NCBI RefSeq assembly: GCF_963678635.1
Contig: NC_087064.1
Location: forward strand, 30,721,740 to 30,785,739
DNA: 64,000 bases
Direction: 5' to 3'
Origin: Symsagittifera roscoffensis
Lineage: Eukaryota > Xenacoelomorpha > Acoela > Convolutidae
The number at the start of each line of letters is the position of its first letter. Position 1 is the stretch's first letter. The notes beneath the pieces were generated by a model. It ran no database searches and had not been told where the DNA came from. It saw only the letters and a list, made by a program, of their open reading frames with translations. This document shows positions 56,600 to 64,000 of the stretch, piece by piece. The position numbers and the translations under genes are program-made.

Positions 56600-57005
56600 A
56601 TTGCAAATACTACACTAACTTACGGTTTAAGTTAGTTTTCTAACCTTTTAAATAACCCTTCGACTTAAATAATTCGTTCAAGATCGATCTCACTTTTATC
56701 TATGGAGATTGGCTTGGATATTGAAAACAAGTTAGGCGGATTGGCTTATCGTCTTGCCTTGAAAAGCAAATAGCACAGCGATAAAGCCCGCAGTGCTTTT
56801 GCAGTCCTAAAATAGACTTTGAAATTTTTTCAAGTAAGGCAGGTGCAAAACTGATAAATTATCCTGATCTTTTAAGCTATTTAATTATTATGCTAAAAAA
56901 CAATAAGTTGTTGATATCAATTTTATCAAGAGTATGAAGAAAAAGAGTAAAACGAAGTTTAAAGTCTAGACTGCAGTTGCAAATGTGTCTCTTAGATTTT
57001 TGATT
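56600..57005. repeat. Segment duplicated at 62625-62998
   Basis: About 400 bp align by eye with 62625-62998 (shared blocks CAAGATCGA.CTCACTTTT, GATAAAGCCC, AAGTAAGGCAG.(C)GCAAAACTGATAAATT, GAAGTTT.AAGTCTAGA). On the minus strand both copies keep a KSE(I/F)DLER peptide, hinting at a duplicated exon. Confidence 0.6.
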
Positions 57006-59700
57006 TTCAGTCCTAGTTTTCAAACTTTTCCTGTTTTAACCCAAATTAGGGAAATTAATTGAATTTTATTACAACAAAAAACTGATTTATGTTAAATCTT
57101 CATAAAAATTGTATCAAATTGAGTTACTCTACAATATATATATAAAAAAATAACACTCAATCGTGATTGGTTGTCAAACAATCACGATTGAGCTGAGACT
57201 GAACTAATTTCTATCCATTTAGTCACAATTTGCTAATTAAAATTGAAATAAGCTGAAACTTAACCGATTTTGTTCAATAAATCAATTTATTCACGAAAAG
57301 AAATACATAAAATGGGAAATAACCTCTGATTGATAAAAAAAATTAAAGTCAACACGTTTTTAAGCGATGTATGCACTTTTACATTACAACTTAAAGTAGA
57401 AAGTAAAATTAATAAAATTCGTTGCTATAATACTGACGCTGAAAAATTTAAGCATTCTACCGAAACATTTTACGAAGAGAAACACGAACTGTATGTCCTT
57501 TTCCCAAAATACTCAACCAAAACAGATAAAACAGAAACAACAAACAAGCGTTCCAAATGAAATGAAAATTTAACGGTTAATTGCTTCGCTCTCAATTGCT
57601 TTTTAAAACAACCTTAGTACATCAATTCTATGTGAAATTGAAAACAATTTAACAATATTTCGGTGCTGTTTGAAACAAACTATCAAGAAAAACTGAAGCT
57701 TAATTAAACAAAACAAGAAAGTTTACACAACACTGAAGCACTTCATAGAGATATTCATAATAATTAGAAAAGTCATAAAATGTGATGGCAAACTTCTATG
57801 TAGTGAAAAAAACAGCAAATAAATTTAAGGCTCGTAATCAAAATTAAATACACAAAGATTGTATGATATATCGCCAAATTCCACAAGGACTAAGTTACCA
57901 TCTTGTCCAAACACTCAATCCAAAATAATCACGAATTAACTATTTTTCCCCGCAGCAACACCCCAGCAAAAATTTACGTTTTAAGAAGTTTGCCCATCCT
58001 CAGAGGATCCTTGATATATCCAAGAAGAAACTATACACATCAATCTCAAAAAACATCACGATAATTAAATGAACTTCATTACTCCACGCAATTTATAAAG
58101 TACACAAAACATCCAAACCCTTATTTACAAATAACCAAAACGTATGTAAAAAATTACAAAAATGGCGGAAGTAGTAGCATATCTGGACCTAGCTCTCGAA
58201 AAATCACACGATTAGACTTAATTGAAGATGCAAGAGATTTTCTTAAAATTGTCGAGAAAAAATAGATTTTCACTAGGCACTCGACCAGCAGTGGCAGATG
58301 CGGACCAAAAGGCATATGATAACAGATAAAGATCCTTAATCGGTTCATTTGAGTCAGGGAATGAAATTTTAGGGAGAAAAAGTCATAAATGTTTTTAAAA
58401 AATTCAAGGACACGAAAAAAATCAATTTTGCTATGCTTAAAAATTTCACAAAGTAAAAATACTCATTTCAAAAAGATCAATATGTAAGAACTTTGAAAAA
58501 AAAGAAAACGGGCGAAAACAATTTTAAACATTTAGTTGGGAAAAGTAAAAAAATTTTGAATCTGTTGTAAATTCTTTCAAAGCTTGAGTGACTCAGCTAA
58601 TTTGCTGCCAATCTGTAACTTAAAATATTCCCAATGACCATGCGAGTGATTTTATTCTGTTTAAAATATCCAAACAATGCGTATCTGTGGTTGATCTTTT
58701 CTAAGATTTCCTGAAACAGTTCAAGTTGGTTGAGAAAACATTTCTGCGAAAAAAACTGTTTTTGTTGGACACTTATGAAACATAACTCATTCAACGAAAC
58801 CTGTAGCGCTTCCTTATGATAGTTTGTTGGAATCGATCAAGCAATGATAAACTGGAGAAGGCCAGTAGCTCAAACTGAAATACATTTTGAATTGTTTTCA
58901 CTTCAAACTCAGGCGGTTTTATGACTGACCAAATCAGAACCAAAATTCATGGAGAAAAACGTTTCCGATTGCTTGTGAAGCGGACAACAAAATTGGGTTG
59001 AAATCTTGGATGTATCAACTAGCCAACATAAAATTGTAGCCAAACATTTACGGCGAACAGATTTTTTGCCTTTGGAACCTCTTAGTGCACATAAAGGAAC
59101 TTAGAATAATTTTGAAATTTGCTTAGGCACAAAGTTACAAAAAAACTAGCAGAAAAACAATTGAAACAAAATGTCAACTCTCAAAGCTCTTGAAACTGCG
59201 TCAATCAAACGATAACTATTTTACAAAAACGAGCGCACAAACGTTTCGATCCAACCCGCTGTAGATTTATGCCAATATTGTTGGTGCTATATGTAGCTTT
59301 TAATTAATAGTTTCACTTCAATTATGCCAAAGAAAATCAAAATTGGTGGTTATGTGAAGCCTCCAAGACGCGAATGATACTCGCTCTTCAACAATGAGGC
59401 CAATTTCAAAAAATTTTGGCAAAAGAATAAAATCACCCAAGCGTCGTCATTCAGCATTTAAAAGCTTATGGAACATAATTGTTCATTGAGACATTTTATT
59501 TTTTCAGTTTTACCAAACACTTACCAATTTGATTAGTTTCGATATAATCACAGATCGTATGAACTAGTGAAACCAAATTCAGAAGCTTACAGATTTCTAA
59601 GAAATCGTTATTTAATCTCCAACAAACTGTCTGTGTGTAATTTTGGAAAAAAGTGTTTGCCACCATTACAACCGTTCATTTTGTTATTACAAGACAGGCA
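57006..59700. other. Gene-free stretch with possible decayed exons
   Basis: No certain gene. A perfect 14-bp hairpin lies at 57156-57192. On the minus strand an ATG frame at 58597-58794 (65 codons, ending LSYRLAAN) and a frame near 58240-58340 look mildly coding-like and could be exons or remnants of the gene family duplicated to the right. No family is recognised. Confidence 0.35.
57156..57192. repeat. Perfect 14-bp inverted repeat (hairpin)
   Basis: CTCAATCGTGATTG (57156-57169) and CAATCACGATTGAG (57179-57192) are exact complements separated by nine bases, next to a TATATATATAAAAAAA run. Confidence 0.9.
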
Positions 59701-59815
59701 TCATCGTAATGTTTGCCATAATTGCCTTCCATAAGTAAAACTTAAAAATTGATGAAAGTGAGATATATCAAGCGATGAGTTATCGAAATTTACTTTGCTT
59801 AGATCAATGTTCTGC

Positions 59816-60060
59816 CTAGCAATGGATATCAATTTCGTGCTTGATTACAATATCTTTGTAAATGAAGTTGACCATGTACTTGCTAGTGTGAACAGGATTT
59901 ATTTTTCTCAAGTCAATCAAAACTGATCTTTTAAAAAAAGTTGACTGTTTCAATGAAGGAGCACAATAGAAAACACAAGCTCTTAAAACTTTTAAATTAT
60001 CAATGCTTTCGTGAATCAGCATACCATAATAGATTTCATTTTGAGTTCCTAATAAAAATA
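59816..60060 (-). pseudogene. Best-preserved exon-like block of the array (unit 1)
   Basis: After an acceptor-like TTTTTATTAG the minus frame runs about 75 codons (YYGMLIHESIDNLKVLRACV and onward) to TAG at 59816-59818. The same N-terminal 25 residues recur with few changes at about 61070 and 62115, where the frame breaks soon afterwards. Hydrophilic, Cys-containing; function unknown. Confidence 0.4.
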
Positions 60061-60689
60061 TAAAACTTGTTCAAATGTGTAATTTTTATAATAACTCTCA
60101 TATTTTACTTTTCTTCTTTCATATAGCTTTTTCAGAGCTTAATCATTCAATCGGATCGAGAAAATGCGCTGTAAGTCTTGACGACAGGTTTAAAAATGAC
60201 ATTACACGAGTGCACAAAGAAACAATATTTGTAACCGCTGGCTGATCAATGAACTAACTTTTTTAAATGATTTTTCACTGTGTTGGTTTTGTCCATGACA
60301 CAAGAATACCCATAACAAGGAAAGGTTTGACAAACAGGACGCAAAAGATGCCAATTTCGGAATGACTTGCCTCACAGAAGCTAACAAATTTTTTTTGTAC
60401 GTCCCAAAATTCCTCTTTTATCTGATTCTCTAACACATAGAAAAAATAAATTTTTTAAAGAACCCTAATAACAGAGTGTAAGCCGTTAATAAATTGGAAG
60501 CTCTCAATTGAACTAGACAAAGACGGAGTCAGCAAAAGAGGGAACATTAAACTATCCATTGAATTTATAATTGTCATGAGCAAACCCCAGCAAAATTGCA
60601 ATCCACATTCGAGGATGACAACTACCATAAACATCAAGACAGAGAGGTTCACGATAAAGTTCAAGTGATGTTCCAGGAGTCAAACAAAA

Positions 60690-60880
60690 AAAACGAGTGG
60701 AGACAATGTGAAAGAAGGAAACGAAACTGAAAATTTTTTTTTTAATTCCACAGATAAAGTCAAAGAAACCTTTTCAATTTCAAATGTCAATTCATCATTA
60801 AACTTTTCACCCAAATAGAAATTATCTTTTGGATATCTAACTTTATAACAAGGTAATTTTGGGCATCGAACAACTATCTA
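60690..60880 (-). pseudogene. Cys-containing exon-like block of the array (unit 1)
   Basis: After an AG at the start of IVVRC the minus frame is open for about 60 codons (CYKVRYPKDNFYLGEKFNDE, then FEIEKV) up to a TGA just before the hydrophobic LLEHHLNFIVN segment. Homologous, more damaged copies lie near 61900 and 62560. Confidence 0.4.
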
Positions 60881-62624
60881 TTTAAAAGGGTTGAGTTGCT
60901 GTATTGCAAATAAAACATTAACCTTCCCCAGGTCAATCAAAACTGATCCTTTAAAACAATAAATTGACTGTTTCCATGGAGAAGCCACAACAATAGAAAA
61001 CATAAGCTCTGAAAACTCTTAAATTATCAGTGCTTTCATGAATCAGCACACCGCAATAGATATCAATTTGAACTCCCAATAAAAAAAGACTCAATCGAAA
61101 ATGGCATTTATATAATAACTTCCTTATTCTGCTGTTTTATTTTCATATAACTTTTCAAAGTTTGATTATTCAATCTCATCGATAAACTGCGCTGTAACTC
61201 TTGACGACATGTTTAAAACTGAGACTACCCGAAAGCACGAAGAAACAATTTCTGTAACCGATGGCTAATCAATGAATAATCTTTTCTCTATGAGCTTTCA
61301 CTGTGTTGGGTTTGTCCATGAAACAAGAATAACCATAACTAGGAAAAGTTTGACAAAAAGGACATAAAAAGTGCCAATTTTGGAAAGATATATCCTAAAA
61401 GTTACCACTACTTCATTTGTGTTCGACTACAAATTTCTTTGTTATCTGGTTCTGTAACAGATAGAAAATTAACTCTTTAAATGATCCCAAATAACGGAGT
61501 GTAAGCCGGTGATAAATTGGAAACTCTTAGTTAAACTTGACAAAAACGGAGTCAGCAGAGGAAGGAACATTCAACGTTCCATTGCATTTATGATTGTTAG
61601 GAGCAAACCCCTGCAACATGGTTGCAATTCGGTAGCAACCTGATTGCAATCCGGATTCGAGGATGACAAATACCACAAATATCAGGAAAGAGAAGGTCAC
61701 GATAAAGATCAATTGACGTTCCAGGAGTCAATTGAAATAAAAACGACTGGAGACATTGTGAAGGAAGGAAAGGAAAGTGAAAGAAAGAGCATATGTCCCC
61801 AGAAAAAATGAAGGACATTTTTTCAATTTTAAATATCAAATCATCGTTAATCTTTTAACCCAAATGGAAATTATCTTTTAAACAGCTAACTTCAGAATAA
61901 AGTAAATGTGTGCATCGAATAACTATCTACCTAAAAAGTGTTGAGTTGCTGTATTGCAAATTATACACTAACTTTTCCCAAGTCAATCTAAACTGATCCT
62001 TTAAATTAAAAAAAACCTAACAGTTTCAATGAAGGAACAATGACAACAAAAAACGAAGGCTCTCAAAACTCTTAAATTATCAATGCTTTCATGAATCAGC
62101 ATACCACAATATATATCAATTGGTGCTCCCAATAAGAAGATAAGACTTGTTCGAAAATAGCATTTTTATAACAACTTCCGGACTCTGCTTTTTTAAACTT
62201 TAATATGGCTTTTTCAAAGTTTGATTATTTTTTAATCTTATCGACAAACCGCGCTGTAATTCTTGACGACATGTTTAAAACTTAGATTACCCGAGTGCAC
62301 GAAAGAACAATTTCTGTACCCGATGGCTGATCAATGAATAAGCTTTTCTTTAGGCTTTTTCACCGCGTTAGACTTGTCCATGACACAAGATTACCCATAA
62401 AAGGAAAAATTTGACGAACAGGAAGCAATAAATAATTGCCATTTTTCAAATGACTTACCTGACAAAGTTACCAATATTACATTTGTTTTCAATTTTAAGT
62501 ATCAATTCATCTTTAAAGTTTTAACCCAAAAAAATTATCTTTTAAATACTTAACTTCATAACAAGGTAAATGTGTGCATCGAACAACTATCTATCTAAAA
62601 AGGGTTGTTGTTTTGCGAATAGTA

Positions 62625-62998
62625 CACTAGCTGATGATTTAATATAGTTTTCTAAGCTTTTAAACACAACTCCTATTTATTTAACTCTTTCAAGATCGAA
62701 CTCACTTTTTTCTGCTGCTTTTAGCCTGGATATTGAAACTGTCTGGTTTACTGTCTGGCATTAAAAAGCAGACAACGTTGTGATAAAGCCCCTATCCTAT
62801 TGCAATCCCAACAGAAGACTTTGAGTTTTTAATCAAGTAAGGCAGACGCAAAACTGATAAATTGCTCTGAGCTTTTAGTTTAATGGGTTTTTATGTGAAA
62901 AAAATCAATAACTTGTAATTCCAATTTCATCAAGAAACTGAAGAAAAGGGGAAAATGAAGTTTGAAGTCTAGATTTCAGGTGCAAATTTGTCTCAGCC
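62625..62998. repeat. Segment duplicated at 56600-57005
   Basis: See the entry for the partner copy. It directly adjoins the tandem array, so it may be the upstream exon of the same ancestral gene. Confidence 0.55.
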
Positions 62999-63749
62999 AA
63001 AGAGTTGAGAAATAAATTTTTTTTCTCGAGTAGCTCAGTCGAATTGAAATAGTTTCCTTTTTTATCACTAATTTTCCTTTTAGTAACAACTACTCTTTAA
63101 AACATAACATTGCAGAACTGACAGAGGTAAGATTTTAATGTTTTTCTATGAGTTAAAATTATAACATTTAGCCCAGAAACCTCAAACCCATGTTGGTATT
63201 TACGACAATTGTTCACCCATTTATAACTCATACTTATTTAATCAACCTTTTTAATTTATATTTTTATATAAATATCATTTTAAACATACGACCAGATTGA
63301 CTATGATCTATGATGACCTTTAGTCTGAAACATGCTTTAATTTAATTGCTAAGAAAAACAAAAAAACATTATCGATCGACCATATGATTCTTTTAGTAAA
63401 ATGCATAGTCACATCAAACTGAAAGCAGTATATATCCATGGAAGCGAACTTCGTTGCCTGGATAAATTTGCTAATTGCAGAAAAACATGCTAAAATCTTT
63501 TGTGGTAAAAATTGCTACAAATGAAACATGACAGAAACAATCTGCGGTAAAACTTTTAAGACTCAGTTCGTTTCAGAAAAAAATGTTGAGCCGAAAACAT
63601 AATTCCAAATCGACGAATCTATTGCTTAAATTGATGAAAAGGAACTAACAAATTTTCCATTATTTAAAATCAACAATGAGCTGTCGCCGAATTCTCTATA
63701 ATTGATTTACTATAATCAAATAAAAAAGGTGTATCTGAAGCAGTTTCGA
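62999..63749. other. Gene-free stretch
   Basis: AT-rich sequence in which I see no gene or defined repeat. Confidence 0.4.
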
Positions 63750-64000
63750 TTGCTATCAGGAGGCAGCGACTCAAGCTTCCGCGCAAGAAGTTTTCCCTTT
63801 TTAGACCCTTTTAGTTCGACCAAATTGATTTTCCGAGCATTCCCAGAACACTATAATGACCGGCAAGCAAAACTTTTGAAAAAAAAACAGGTCAACATTG
63901 CCCCCCCTTCAAAATTAGTGTATATTGGTATATTGGAGCCGATGGCGCTTTTGATTTACTTTAGAGTTGGTCGCCAAAAATGATGTCATCAAACAGAACC
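63750..64000 (+). mobile_element. hAT-like MITE fragment at the window end
   Basis: Shares TTCGACCAAATTGATTTTC, the AGAACACTATAATGACC block, CAAAATTAGT.TATATTGG and the GCCGATGGCGCTTTTGA block with the MITE copies at 14892 and 26950. The left terminus is lost and the right end is beyond the window. Confidence 0.55.

Larger units (their letters stand above)
59740..62620 (-). pseudogene. Tandem array of about three ~1.03-kb units with broken coding peptides
   Basis: Units are aligned on AGTCAATC near 59911, 60931 and 61981 (spacing 1020 and 1050). On the minus strand each keeps the same series of peptides: a Cys-containing block (IVVRCPKLPCYKVRYPKDNF in the best copy, near 60850), a hydrophobic block (SVLMFMVVVILECG), a second hydrophobic block (FCVLFVKPFLVMGILVSW, near 60310), an SSRLTAHFLD-like block, and a block YYGMLIHESIDNLKVLRA. 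Every unit has stops or shifts, but at different places, so these are decayed copies of one duplicated multi-exon membrane-protein gene. I do not recognise the family. Confidence 0.5.

Noticed and set aside
57330-57560. 76-codon Lys/Thr-rich plus frame
   Set aside because: Non-ATG start, A-rich composition and no support from context.

Overview
This window looks like nuclear DNA of an AT-rich, intron-bearing, transposon-dense invertebrate metazoan. The evidence is a nine-exon Shaw/Kv3-type potassium channel gene with phase-consistent GT-AG introns, a single-exon FkbM-type methyltransferase gene, two Ty3/gypsy-type retroelements and many small terminal-inverted-repeat elements. The species cannot be named from the sequence. 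A Ty3/gypsy element carrying an envelope gene and extra ORFs recalls the Tor elements of larvacean tunicates, but that is only a resemblance of layout. A 200-bp run of N (32388-32587) is a scaffold gap.

Layout. 1-8200: the 3' part of an env-bearing Ty3/gypsy-like element, G-poor on the coding strand. It holds the pol C-terminus with integrase, two tiny membrane ORFs joined by an ATGA overlap, a Pro/Ser/Thr-rich frame without an ATG, an envelope-like glycoprotein gene broken by one in-frame TGA, and a 601-codon ORF of unknown function that starts inside the env stop codon (ATGA again). A short intron with near-consensus signals follows that last stop. 8200-18800: mostly non-coding, with remnants of coding sequence near 10.5 kb and a TIR element (14597-15479) containing another element. 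18861-19859: the methyltransferase gene (minus strand). 21092-22864, 33459-34683 and 39928-40429: three copies of one TIR family filled with GCGGAATCCGC motifs. 23384-41875: the Kv3-like gene (minus strand), whose 10.4-kb first intron holds most of the repeats and the gap. 45585-46221: another TIR element. 47241-54374: a complete but mutated Ty3/gypsy element with 294/303-bp LTRs. 56600-63000: duplicated segments and about three tandem ~1.03-kb units whose minus strand keeps recognisable but broken coding peptides.

The two host genes have no evident functional link. The channel's inferred N-terminus (hydrophobic tip, basic stretch, nine-glycine run, acidic helical segment, then T1) resembles an N-type inactivation ball and chain and is the most interesting host-gene feature. 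At least four different small elements share one architecture: short TIRs enclosing many copies of a short palindromic or inverted motif, with a different motif in each family.
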